Source: Bacteroidetes bacterium HGW-Bacteroidetes-1 (lineage in GTDB: Bacteria > Bacteroidota > Bacteroidia > Bacteroidales > F082). From it: a stretch of DNA of 64,000 bases. The notes under the pieces were generated by a model. It was not told where the DNA came from. It saw only the letters and a list, made by a program, of their open reading frames with translations, and did not search any database. The stretch is taken from positions 1 through 64,000 of the forward strand of contig PHDU01000022.1 in NCBI GenBank assembly GCA_002842755.1, written 5' to 3'. This document shows, in pieces, positions 28,398 through 37,696 of this stretch. Positions within the stretch are counted from its first letter, which is position 1; every line of letters starts with the position of its first letter. Position numbers and translations under genes: made by a program.

Positions 28398-31300
28398 ATG
28401 AAACCAATCATTTTTCTGAGACTTATCGTGTTGCTGTTGATTGTCAGTTTTTTGTCCTGCGACAAGCAAAAACAGCAAAAATTGCCGGACCCGGAATTTG
28501 CTGCGTATGTATCACATTTTACGCACGGTCTGATCGCTCCCGATGCTCCGTTGAATATCACTTTGGCGAGTGATGCAAACAACCCGGGGGAAAGTGGTTC
28601 TGAAATATCAGAAGAGCTTTTTACTTTTAATCCTGCTATAAAAGGTAAATCATACTGGATTGACGCACGTACGATTAGGTTTATCCCAAATGAAAACTGG
28701 CCACACGACCGGATGATTGATGTAAGCTTATTCCTCAATAAACTGGTGAGTGTACCTGAATCCTTTCATATTTTCAGGTTCCAAATACAAACATTACCAC
28801 TAACCTTTGAGATTTTGCAGACCACGCTTGAAGTGTTTTCTGAAGCATCACCAGATTTATATCAGTTAAAAGGAAGCGTGCTTTTTTCAGAAAGTGTTCA
28901 AGAAAATGAGCTGTCAAAAGTATTCGCAGCCAGCACAAAGGGAGCCAAACGAAAAATATATTTTTCATCAGGCACTTTTGCAAATAATTTTGAATTCAGG
29001 ATTGACAGTATTTTGCGTCAAAAGGAAGAATATGACTTGTTGATTGAATGGAATGGAGGTGCTGTTGGGAGTAAAATGAAGGGGAATCAAAGTGTTAGAA
29101 TACCTGCTCTGGGTTCTTTTGAGGTAAAGAAAATAGAAGTTGTAAACTTCCCTTCTCAGGCCATTCATGTTTGGTTTACTGATTTTCTTGACGATCAGCA
29201 GCTCCTTGATGGCATGATCGGTCTGAATCCTGAAAAATCAGTAACCTTCAACCGATCGAACAATGCAATAACGATTTTCCCGGCAGAACTGATCACAGGT
29301 GATTTTGAATTAAGGGTTGCAGCCGGTATTAAGAACTTATCTGGAAAAGCGCTGGAAGAAGATTTTGTTCAGCAAGTTTCTTTTGAACAAATGAAACCCG
29401 AAGTGAAGTTTGTCGGAAAAGGTACGATCATGGCAGGCAAAGAAAACTGGATTTTGCCTTTTCAGGCTGTTGGTCTTAGGGCAGTTGATGTTCAGGTAGT
29501 CAAGATTTTTGAAAATAACATCCTGCAATTTCTTCAATGGAATGCACTCGATGGCAGTTCTGACATAAAACGAGTTGGTCGTCTCATTGCGCGTAAACAA
29601 ATACAGTTATTGAAAAACAGTACTTCAAAAAATGTGCGGTGGCAGACCTATGCCGTTGATCTCACCAATATTATCGCAAAAGATGAAGCTGCTCTTTACA
29701 GGATATATCTCACATTTAAGAAAGATTATGCAGATGGGTTTTGTAATGGAAGTGCAGATAACCTGAGTCAGGAAACATCCATTTTGACAGAGAAGGAACT
29801 CATGTCGTGGGGCGAAAGTTATTATTTTGAACCTAATTATTATTACCCCGATAATTTCAATTGGTCAAAACGCGACGATCCCTGTGATGAGAGTTATTAT
29901 TATTATGAGAGATTTGTTAGCCGAAACGTTCTATCTACCAATATGGGAATCATTGCAAAGCAAGCTGACCCCGCAAAAAAAGAATATCATCTTTACGTAA
30001 ATAATCTTGAAACTACAGAACCTTTGAAAGGTGTAAAAGTCGAGCTTTTTGATTATCAACAGCAGTCACTTGGGTTTACTCAAACGAATGAGCTTGGAAT
30101 GGCAACATTGAAATTAGCTGAAATTCAGCCTTTTGCAGCAGTGGCTTCCTCAGGAAAGCAACGTTCCTATCTTAAATTGGACAAAGGTTCTGCACTTTCA
30201 TTGAGTAGATTTGATGTCGGCGGCAATGCGATCGAGCAAGGAACCAAAGGCTTTGTTTTTACTGAAAGAGGTGTTTACAGGCCAGGTGACACACTTTTTA
30301 TTGGCTTTATACTTGAGAATAAATTTGAAAAATTACCCGATAACTATCCGGTTGTTCTGGAGCTCTCCAACGCAAGAGACCAGATTGTTGCGCGTCAGAC
30401 AGAGCGTCAATTAATGGATGGGATGTGTCTATTTAAAGTATCAACTTCAGCAGAAGCTCCAACCGGAGTATGGACAGCAAAAATAAAAGCAGGTAATGCT
30501 GTCTTTAGTAAACGCATTCTGGTAGAAACTGTGAAACCAAACCGATTAAAAATAAATTTTGATTTTGGTAAAAACGAAATCAATGTCGAAGAGAAAAACA
30601 GAGCAGTCAGTCTGCGCGTAAATTGGCTTCATGGAAGCAATGGAGCAAATCTCAATGCAATGCTGGAGCGTTCAGTATTTCCGGCGACCATGAAATTTAA
30701 AGGATATGCAGGTTATGTTTTCAATGATCCTGGAAAATATTTCTCCCCGGATGATAAGACCGTGATAAATGGCAAAACAGATGCAGAGGGTAAATGGAAT
30801 TTCAATCTGAACCTTCCTGATTATTCTTCCGCACAAGGAAAACTGATTGTGAAATACCTTGCAAGAGTAATGGAACCAGGTGGCGATTTTTCCACTTCCA
30901 CCCATAGTATGGAATACCACCCGTTCAAAAATTATATTGGTCTTGGAGCACCTGAAGTTTCGAAAGCAGGCTATTTGATTACAGATGAAGAACATACGTT
31001 TGATGTTGTAAGTCTAAGTCCTGCTGGCAAAGCCTATGGAAATCAGTCGCTTAAAGTTGAAATTTTTAAGCTTGATTGGTCATGGTGGTGGTCTGGTGAT
31101 GGAGAAGGACAGGCAGGTTATGTAAGTACTTCAAATGCAATGTTGATTCATGATGAAACAATAGTACTTAAAGAAGGAAAAGCTTCATTTTCATGGAAAC
31201 CAAAACATCCACAGTGGGGAAACTTCTTTATCAGGGTCAGCGATGAATCTGGTGGTCACAGTACAGGAAAAGTACTATATATTGACTGGCCGGACTGGTA

Positions 31301-33929
31301 TTCCCGCTCAGGACGTGATACACAGGGGGGCGCCAGCCTTTTATCGATTAGTACTGACAAAGAGAATTACAAAGTAGGGGAGAAGGCAATAATAAGTTTC
31401 GTTAGTCCGGGTGAGGGAAGAGCACTCATCAGCATCGAAAATGGAAGCCGGCAGCTGCAATCCTGGTGGGTTGATGCCAAAGCGGGGGAAACAAGTATAA
31501 GTATTCCGCTCACCTCACTTTTTAGCCCTAATGTTTATGCACATATCACGCTTCTTCAACCCATGAAGCAACTAAAGAATGATATGCCTGTCAGATCATA
31601 CGGTATTGTGCCACTTTTGGTAGAAGACAGCCAGTCACGATTGCATCCACAAATAAAACTTCCAAAAGAAACAAGAGCAGGTACTAACTTCGATGTAATG
31701 GTTAGTGAAAAAGACGGCAAGGCAATGACTTATATTTTAGCGATTGTGGATGAGGGTATACTCGATCTCACCAATTTTAAAACCCCCGACCCTCATTCGC
31801 TTTTTTATGGCAGAGAGGCATTGGGAATAAAATCCTGGGATATGTATGACTTTGTTTTGGGTGCTTATGGTGGTCGCATAGAACAGGTTTTTTTAATTGG
31901 TGGTGATCAATCCATACCTGACAGGGAAAAAGCCCGCCAGTCGCGTTTTACACCTGTAGTGAAAGTCATCGGTCCTTTTACTCTGAAGGCCGGGAAAAGT
32001 ATGAATCATAGCTTGACCATCGAGAACTACATTGGGTCGGTTAGAGCGATGGTAATAGCCTCTTCAGGTAAAGCTTACGGCAATGCAGAACAAACAATGA
32101 CCATCCGGCAACCCTTGATGGTTTTGGCTACTTTACCGCGATTGCTGCGGCCGAATGATGCGTTTTCAATGCCTGTTACCGTCTTCTCATCTCTGAAAGG
32201 GGCGCATGAGATAAAGGTGAGTTTAAGTATTGAAGGGTCTCTAAGTCTGATTGGATCTAACCAACAAACTGTCAGGTTTGATAAGGAAGGCGAAAAAATG
32301 CTTTATTTTGATGTAAAGGCCTCCGAAAACAACGGCAAAGTAAAGGTTAAAGTATCAGCATCAAGCGGGAGTGAAACTGCCTCAAATGAAGTTGAAATCG
32401 CTGTACAAAACCCAAACACAAGGGTTTACGCTTCCAATCAAACATTTCTTCAACCAGGGCAAAAATACACGCATACGCTTCAATTCTTCGGAGAAGAAAA
32501 CACGCACTCAGCCACGATGGAAGTTTCCGCTTTGCCTTCTGTAAATCTAAAGCGCCGACTTAACTATTTGATTCAATATCCTTATGGATGTGTTGAACAA
32601 ATTGTATCGCAAGGGTTTGCACAACTCTATCTTGATAAAGTTGTGTCATTGTCTGCCGATGAAAGCATCGATATGCAAAAGTCATTACAAAGCGCAATAA
32701 GACAAATTGTGAACAGGCAGCGACCTGATGGCAGTATTGCATATTGGCCAGGTTCACATTATGTAAACGAATGGTCTGATATTTACGCAGGACATTTTAT
32801 GGCATTGGCAGCTCGTGAGAACAAGCCAGTTCCTTCCCTGTTTCTAAATCAATGGATGACCAACCAAAAGAAAAAGGCGCAGCAGTGGCAACCCGAAGTT
32901 CATGGTGATCGTCTGCTTAATGATATGATTCAGGCATATCGATTGTATGCGTTGACAATTTCAGGTGAAAATCTGCTCAGTGCCATGAATCGCTTACGCG
33001 AAAATAATCGTTTGTCACTACAGGCTGCAAATATATTGGCTTCGGCTTATGCCATTGCGGGACAGGAAAGTGCTGCCCGCGAGCTTGCTCTTGGAAAAAG
33101 CAAAAGAGTGTTTAAAATGAACCATCAAAGTAATTTTGATTCTGACCTTCGTGACAAAGCCATGCGCATTGAAACATTGTTGTTGCTCAACGAAGAGACA
33201 TTGGCTTTTCCGCTCATTAAAGAACTTTCAGAAGCTTTAGGAAGTGATGAGTGGTTTAGTACCCAATCAACAGCTTATGGATTGTATGCCTGGCAATTAT
33301 ACGCTAAAAAACACAGTAAGAAAGGCAAAACAAGCTTTGTCTGGGGTCAGCAGCAATCAAGAAGCATCGAATTGAAAGCGCAGTCCTTAATCAAAGACCT
33401 GGATGTTGCGATTCCAAAGGTTGAAATAAGCAATACAGGTGAAAATCCAATTTTCGTGAGTTGGATGACCTCAGGGATACCAGCCTCAAGTGAGTTCATA
33501 TCTTTTGAAAAAGATATCACACTCTCAGTTCAGTTTCTTAACAGCCAGGATAACCCCATTGACATAAACACGCTTGAACAGGGAACCGCATTCAGCATGC
33601 AAGTTGTAGTATATAATCCGGGAAGCCGAAAGCTTGATTATCTTGCCCTCAACCAGATTGTACCTGCTGGATGGGAAATTGTTAACAGCCGGCTTTATGC
33701 TGATGTGAACCAAAGTACAGAATCTGCTGATTATATGGATGTTAGAGATGACAGAATCGTTTATTTCTTTGACCTGATGCCAGGCTCAAGCCGAACGTTT
33801 AAAACAAAGCTGATTGCAACTTACGAAGGAAAGTTTCTGTTCCCTAACCAACGGTGCGAAGCCATGTATGATCCTGATAAGGGTGCTGCTATTGCCGGGC
33901 GATGGATTGAAATCACCAGAAGGAAGTAG
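28398..33929 (+). CDS. Bacterial alpha-2-macroglobulin family lipoprotein
   Basis: Very large lipoprotein (1843 aa); signal peptide with lipobox FLSC (Cys21). Bacterial alpha-2-macroglobulins are periplasmic protease traps that protect the cell envelope. Middle parts show the macroglobulin pattern (GFVFTERGVYRPGDTLFIGFI is the MG1/bait-side hallmark, split here at FTERGVYRPGDT; later LPRLLRPNDAF) and the thioester-region helical domain (about 1380-1690), with the thioester motif as YPYGCVEQ, Cys1398 and Gln1401. The canonical CGEQ glycine is valine here, comparable to CLEQ of E. coli YfhM, so thioester formation remains possible. A C-terminal receptor-binding-like domain ends the protein. The next gene is pbpC, reproducing the conserved yfhM-pbpC pair: the trap and the peptidoglycan repair enzyme are thought to act together after envelope breach. 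Confidence 0.92.
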   Translation: MKPIIFLRLIVLLLIVSFLSCDKQKQQKLPDPEFAAYVSHFTHGLIAPDAPLNITLASDANNPGESGSEISEELFTFNPAIKGKSYWIDARTIRFIPNENWPHDRMIDVSLFLNKLVSVPESFHIFRFQIQTLPLTFEILQTTLEVFSEASPDLYQLKGSVLFSESVQENELSKVFAASTKGAKRKIYFSSGTFANNFEFRIDSILRQKEEYDLLIEWNGGAVGSKMKGNQSVRIPALGSFEVKKIEVVNFPSQAIHVWFTDFLDDQQLLDGMIGLNPEKSVTFNRSNNAITIFPAELITGDFELRVAAGIKNLSGKALEEDFVQQVSFEQMKPEVKFVGKGTIMAGKENWILPFQAVGLRAVDVQVVKIFENNILQFLQWNALDGSSDIKRVGRLIARKQIQLLKNSTSKNVRWQTYAVDLTNIIAKDEAALYRIYLTFKKDYADGFCNGSADNLSQETSILTEKELMSWGESYYFEPNYYYPDNFNWSKRDDPCDESYYYYERFVSRNVLSTNMGIIAKQADPAKKEYHLYVNNLETTEPLKGVKVELFDYQQQSLGFTQTNELGMATLKLAEIQPFAAVASSGKQRSYLKLDKGSALSLSRFDVGGNAIEQGTKGFVFTERGVYRPGDTLFIGFILENKFEKLPDNYPVVLELSNARDQIVARQTERQLMDGMCLFKVSTSAEAPTGVWTAKIKAGNAVFSKRILVETVKPNRLKINFDFGKNEINVEEKNRAVSLRVNWLHGSNGANLNAMLERSVFPATMKFKGYAGYVFNDPGKYFSPDDKTVINGKTDAEGKWNFNLNLPDYSSAQGKLIVKYLARVMEPGGDFSTSTHSMEYHPFKNYIGLGAPEVSKAGYLITDEEHTFDVVSLSPAGKAYGNQSLKVEIFKLDWSWWWSGDGEGQAGYVSTSNAMLIHDETIVLKEGKASFSWKPKHPQWGNFFIRVSDESGGHSTGKVLYIDWPDWYSRSGRDTQGGASLLSISTDKENYKVGEKAIISFVSPGEGRALISIENGSRQLQSWWVDAKAGETSISIPLTSLFSPNVYAHITLLQPMKQLKNDMPVRSYGIVPLLVEDSQSRLHPQIKLPKETRAGTNFDVMVSEKDGKAMTYILAIVDEGILDLTNFKTPDPHSLFYGREALGIKSWDMYDFVLGAYGGRIEQVFLIGGDQSIPDREKARQSRFTPVVKVIGPFTLKAGKSMNHSLTIENYIGSVRAMVIASSGKAYGNAEQTMTIRQPLMVLATLPRLLRPNDAFSMPVTVFSSLKGAHEIKVSLSIEGSLSLIGSNQQTVRFDKEGEKMLYFDVKASENNGKVKVKVSASSGSETASNEVEIAVQNPNTRVYASNQTFLQPGQKYTHTLQFFGEENTHSATMEVSALPSVNLKRRLNYLIQYPYGCVEQIVSQGFAQLYLDKVVSLSADESIDMQKSLQSAIRQIVNRQRPDGSIAYWPGSHYVNEWSDIYAGHFMALAARENKPVPSLFLNQWMTNQKKKAQQWQPEVHGDRLLNDMIQAYRLYALTISGENLLSAMNRLRENNRLSLQAANILASAYAIAGQESAARELALGKSKRVFKMNHQSNFDSDLRDKAMRIETLLLLNEETLAFPLIKELSEALGSDEWFSTQSTAYGLYAWQLYAKKHSKKGKTSFVWGQQQSRSIELKAQSLIKDLDVAIPKVEISNTGENPIFVSWMTSGIPASSEFISFEKDITLSVQFLNSQDNPIDINTLEQGTAFSMQVVVYNPGSRKLDYLALNQIVPAGWEIVNSRLYADVNQSTESADYMDVRDDRIVYFFDLMPGSSRTFKTKLIATYEGKFLFPNQRCEAMYDPDKGAAIAGRWIEITRRK

Positions 33930-34033
33930 ATTTTATTAAACGTTATGGATACGGACATCGTACAACCCACAACCCTATGTGGCCATCCATGAAATTTAGG
34001 CATATCGAACCTGGAATATCTGGATATTTTCAA

Positions 34034-36310
34034 ATGAAGTATCTGATAAAAAGCAGGATTTTTCAGCTTGTTTTGATAACGATTTTCGCTGTATTAATAT
34101 TACTTCTGATAACACCATACAAGCTTTTCGATGATCCGTACAGTGCAGTTTTGAAAGATGCGAATGGCAGATTACTGGGTGCCCGCATCGCAGCGGATGA
34201 ACAATGGCGTTTCCCGGAACCTGATTCAATTCCGTTGAAATTTGAAAAAGCACTGCTCATGTTCGAAGACAAGCGTTTTTTCTATCATCCTGGTTTTGAT
34301 CCGCTGGCAATGTTAAGGGCAGCGATACAGAATTTTCGTAATAGATCTGTTGTAAGCGGAGGATCAACCCTGACGATGCAGGTGGTCCGTCTTTCGAGAA
34401 AAGGGCAAAGACGTACAATCGGTGAAAAGATCATTGAAGTTGCCTATTCTATTGCACTGGAAATAAAATTAAGTAAGCATAAAATTCTGATGCTTTACGC
34501 TTCACATGCTCCTTATGGTGGTAATGTTGTTGGCATTGAGGCTGCATCCTGGCGGTGGTTTGGGAGCCCTCTGTATGATCTTTCATGGGCAGAAGTTGCT
34601 ACCCTTACCGTACTTCCCAATGCGCCATCAATGGTTTCTTTGCAGCGCAACAGACTTTTGTTTGAACAAAAACGGAATCGTTTGTTGTCTCGCTTGTTTG
34701 ATGCCAAAATTATTGACTCCCTTACTTTCGATTTGGCTATCAAAGAGCCACTGCCCGAATTGCCTCAGCCTCTGCCTGATCTTGCACCTCATTATCTGGA
34801 ATACCTCAGAAGCAAGCATGGAGATCGGCTTTTCATTTCGGATATACAAATCAGACTTCAAAAACAGACATCAAACATCTTGTTGTTTAATCATCGGATG
34901 CTAAGAAACAATCAAATCAACAATCTTGCAGTAATCATCAGAGAAACAGAAACAGGAAAGGTGCTGGCTTATCATGGGAATGTCCCTTTTTCATTTGCGA
35001 CCGAAAATGCCCATAACGATATGGTTCAAGCATTAAGAAGTTCGGGTAGCATTCTAAAACCTTTTCTTTTTGCTACTGCATTACAGGAGGGAATGATTCA
35101 ACCAGGAAGTATGCTTCCAGATATCCCAACCTGGATTGGAGGCTTCAGTCCAAAAAATTTCGATGAAAATTATGAAGGTGCCATACCTGCTGATGAGGCA
35201 TTGCGCAGATCCCTCAATGTGCCTTTTGTGCATCTTTTGCGCAGTTTTGGGATTGAGAAATTTTATTTACTTTTAAAACAAATAGGTTTTACAAGTTTCA
35301 CAAAGCATGCCGGTCACTATGGTCTTTCGATGATCTTAGGAGGAGGGGAGGTCAATTTGTGGGAACTAACCGAAGTATATGGAAATATGGCCAAAGGGAT
35401 GCTGAATGAAGAAGAATCGGAATTTCCAATCGATAAAGGGGCGATATGGCTCACAAGCAATGTGTTACAGTCGCTCAATCGACCGGAAACAGAAAGCGGC
35501 TGGAATTACTCCGGCCGTGCTATAGAAATAGCCTGGAAAACTGGCACTAGCTTTGGTTTTCGAGACGCCTGGGCCATTGGCTATACTCCCGACTATGTCA
35601 TTGGTGTATGGGCAGGAAATGCCGATGGCACAGGAAGGCCCGGCCTTACCGGGATCGCTGCTGCCGCGCCTGTACTTTTCGATATCGCACAATTATTGGA
35701 TGTAAAGTCAAAATTATTTGAAACACCCCTTGGTCAGCTCGAAACAATAAATGTCTGTTCTGAGAGTGGTTTTCTATCAGGAATCAACTGCCCTCATACC
35801 ATTGCGATAACAGGACATCCAGCCGGACTCAGAGCAAAAATATGCCCTTATCACCAGCTATTAAGAACAGATACTACTTTAAAGTACCGACTCCCTTCAG
35901 ATTGTTTTCCTGACGATGAGGCAGTTACAAAACCCTGGTTTGTGTTGCCACCTCTTATGGAGTTTTATTATGAAAAAAGCCATGTAAATTTTCGTCCACT
36001 ACCGCCATTAAAAGCAGGTTGTGTGCAAGAGGAACAACAAACGATGGATTTCATTTATCCTCCTCCAGGAACACAGATTTACCAGCCTACCGATTTTTCC
36101 GGCAAACTCAATCCATTGATTTTTGAAGTCACGCATCGTGATAAGAATGCTGTTTTGTTTTGGCATCTTGATGAAAAATTCATCGGTACAACGCATGGAT
36201 CGGTTCACCAAATGATCATTCGATCAGAAACAGGCAATCATCAGGTTACTGTTGTCGATGAAGAAGGAGCAAGCAAGAGCGTTGCTTTTAAATTGCTTAC
36301 CCGTCATTAA
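34034..36310 (+). CDS. pbpC: Penicillin-binding protein 1C (bifunctional)
   Basis: Inner-membrane peptidoglycan synthase of about 758 aa. One N-terminal membrane helix (LVLITIFAVLILLLI) is followed by a GT51 glycosyltransferase domain (about 45-215; FEDKRFFYHPGFDP with catalytic Glu, GGSTLTMQVVRL), a transpeptidase domain (about 280-530; SxxK as SILK with Ser339, SxN as SLN in RRSLNVPF, KTG as WKTGTSFG) and a C-terminal biPBP domain (about 660-758) specific to PBP1C. The start at 34034 gives a normal short cytoplasmic tail; an in-frame ATG at 33977 would add 19 residues. It follows the alpha-2-macroglobulin gene by about 100 bp, the conserved arrangement. All catalytic motifs are intact. Confidence 0.93.
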   Translation: MKYLIKSRIFQLVLITIFAVLILLLITPYKLFDDPYSAVLKDANGRLLGARIAADEQWRFPEPDSIPLKFEKALLMFEDKRFFYHPGFDPLAMLRAAIQNFRNRSVVSGGSTLTMQVVRLSRKGQRRTIGEKIIEVAYSIALEIKLSKHKILMLYASHAPYGGNVVGIEAASWRWFGSPLYDLSWAEVATLTVLPNAPSMVSLQRNRLLFEQKRNRLLSRLFDAKIIDSLTFDLAIKEPLPELPQPLPDLAPHYLEYLRSKHGDRLFISDIQIRLQKQTSNILLFNHRMLRNNQINNLAVIIRETETGKVLAYHGNVPFSFATENAHNDMVQALRSSGSILKPFLFATALQEGMIQPGSMLPDIPTWIGGFSPKNFDENYEGAIPADEALRRSLNVPFVHLLRSFGIEKFYLLLKQIGFTSFTKHAGHYGLSMILGGGEVNLWELTEVYGNMAKGMLNEEESEFPIDKGAIWLTSNVLQSLNRPETESGWNYSGRAIEIAWKTGTSFGFRDAWAIGYTPDYVIGVWAGNADGTGRPGLTGIAAAAPVLFDIAQLLDVKSKLFETPLGQLETINVCSESGFLSGINCPHTIAITGHPAGLRAKICPYHQLLRTDTTLKYRLPSDCFPDDEAVTKPWFVLPPLMEFYYEKSHVNFRPLPPLKAGCVQEEQQTMDFIYPPPGTQIYQPTDFSGKLNPLIFEVTHRDKNAVLFWHLDEKFIGTTHGSVHQMIIRSETGNHQVTVVDEEGASKSVAFKLLTRH

Positions 36311-36347
36311 AACCTGAAGCTCATATCATGTTTTTTTCTAACAATAG

Positions 36348-36380
36348 TTTGCAATTGAAGGATATTAATTTCTATCTTTG
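36348..36380 (+). promoter_or_regulatory. Promoter of tRNA-Arg
   Basis: TTTG at 36348-36351, 21-bp spacer, and TATCTTTG at 36373-36380 (exact TAnnTTTG). Transcription would begin about seven bases before the mature tRNA 5' end at 36394. Confidence 0.65.
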
Positions 36381-36393
36381 CAGCCTTAAAAAT

Positions 36394-36466
36394 GGCCCCG
36401 TAGCATAATGGATAGTGCATCTGACTACGGATCAGAAGGTTGGGGGTTCGAGTCTCTCCGGGGTCA
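36394..36466 (+). tRNA. tRNA-Arg (anticodon ACG)
   Basis: 73-nt cloverleaf. The acceptor stem GGCCCCG (36394-36400) pairs with CGGGGTC (36459-36465) with one G-U pair and discriminator A at 36466; D arm with TAGCATAATGGATAGTGCA; anticodon stem TCTGA/TCAGA around loop CTACGGA, giving ACG (read as ICG after A-to-I editing); T arm with GGTTCGAGTC. The 3' CCA is not encoded. Confidence 0.97.
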
Positions 36467-36478
36467 CTTCAAAATCAA

Positions 36479-36512
36479 AGGGTTACAGTTTATTCTGTAA
36501 CCCTATTTTTTT
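36479..36512 (+). terminator. Rho-independent terminator after tRNA-Arg
   Basis: GGGTTACAG (36480-36488) pairs perfectly with CTGTAACCC (36495-36503) over a six-base loop and is followed by a seven-base T run. The distance of 13 bases from the tRNA end fits a single-tRNA transcript. Confidence 0.85.
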
Positions 36513-36939
36513 ATATCACCAAAAATGTCACCAAATTCTATGATTGTAACCTGAAAGTCTCAATCCCTTTGAGGGACTTGTATCGAAGAATCATTTTCCG
36601 TAAATCAGTGCCACAGCACGAAAGCTATCCTTCATCATCTGGAACCTGGTGTTTAAAAGGATACCTTAACACAACCCTGCAGAATACCTCTTTTTAGACC
36701 AAAACTTGTGCTGAGCAAGTCGAAGCAAAGAAAACTTGGTTTGGTAAAGCGTATTAAAAAACAAATTGATAAATTTGGACTGACTAATAAGGCGCTTTGG
36801 ATTGTAATATATTGACAAAATGATTCTATAGGAAAAAGATAGTTAGAGTAAGATAACATGAAAAAAAACTAAGGCGTATATAAAATATCAAGTAAAGCTA
36901 TTGTTTAAAAATACTGTTGAATTAATTATACTTCTTAAA
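36513..36939. other. Gene-free stretch behind tRNA-Arg
   Basis: About 430 bp without a convincing gene. It contains a 13-bp palindrome (36564-36576) and, at 36705-36726, a segment CTTGTGCTGAGCAAGTCGAA related to the CTTCGACTTGCTCAG-type dispersed repeats of many genomes. Short open frames here lack family resemblance. The place, just 3' of a tRNA, is a classic insertion site, but I see no integrase. Confidence 0.5.
36564..36576. repeat. 5-3-5 palindrome TCCCT-TTG-AGGGA
   Basis: Perfect five-base arms around a three-base loop, the same geometry as the three palindromes at 42691-42889. Relationship to those is uncertain; a single short palindrome can occur by chance. Confidence 0.4.
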
Positions 36940-37683
36940 ATGAAAAAGCACATCGTATCAATTCTTATTGTATTGCTTTCAATCCAGGTATTTTCTCAGG
37001 ATGCGACTGAAATAATTAAAAAAGCTGATGATAAAGTGAAGGGTTCATCAAGTATTGCAACCATGACCATGAAAATCGTCCGCCCAACATGGGAAAGAAC
37101 GGTATCATTTAAGACGTGGGGTAAAGGAGTAGATTATTCTTTAACCATTGTTACTGCTCCTGCAAAAGAAAAGGGACAAACATTTCTGAAAAGACAAAAC
37201 GATTTGTGGAGCTGGAATCCGACCATCGAAAGAATGATAAAACTTCCTCCGTCAATGATGTCGCAGGGATGGATGGGTTCTGATTATTCAAATGATGATA
37301 TTTTAAAAGAATCCTCTATCATTGTTGATTATAAACATTCGTTAATTGGAAGTGAAAATATTGAAGGAAAAGAGTGTTTTAAGATAAATTTGATGCCAAA
37401 AGAAGATGCTGCAGTAGTTTGGGGGAGCATCATAAAATGGATTTCAAGAGATTCCTATTTGCAATTAAAAACCCAGTATTTTGATGAGGATGAGACTTTA
37501 ATAAAAACTGAAATAGCTTCAGAAATAAAAAAAATGGACGATCGGGAAATTCCTACAAAAATTGAAATCATTCCAGAGGATAACAAAGGAAATAAAACTA
37601 TAGTGACAATTGAATCCATTGACTTTGATGTCAAATTAAGTGATGATTTTTTCTCACAGCAAAGTATGAAAAAGATAAGGTAG
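36940..37683 (+). CDS. LolA-like outer-membrane lipoprotein-sorting protein
   Basis: Periplasmic protein of 247 aa with signal peptide (SILIVLLSIQVFSQ). It belongs to the LolA-fold outer-membrane lipoprotein-sorting family (PF17131 type): an N-terminal ATEIIKKADDKVKG helix, then an open beta-barrel with NDLWSWNPTIERMIKLPPSMMSQGWMGSDYSNDD, a block highly typical of the family. Relatives carry lipids or lipoproteins across the periplasm, often beside RND or ABC exporters. ATG 36940 is chosen because it begins the signal peptide; a TTG at 36901 is in frame. It is the first of five tightly packed genes; the next starts 13 bp after its stop. The cargo is unknown. Confidence 0.87.
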   Translation: MKKHIVSILIVLLSIQVFSQDATEIIKKADDKVKGSSSIATMTMKIVRPTWERTVSFKTWGKGVDYSLTIVTAPAKEKGQTFLKRQNDLWSWNPTIERMIKLPPSMMSQGWMGSDYSNDDILKESSIIVDYKHSLIGSENIEGKECFKINLMPKEDAAVVWGSIIKWISRDSYLQLKTQYFDEDETLIKTEIASEIKKMDDREIPTKIEIIPEDNKGNKTIVTIESIDFDVKLSDDFFSQQSMKKIR

Positions 37684-37696
37684 TTAAACGATAAAC

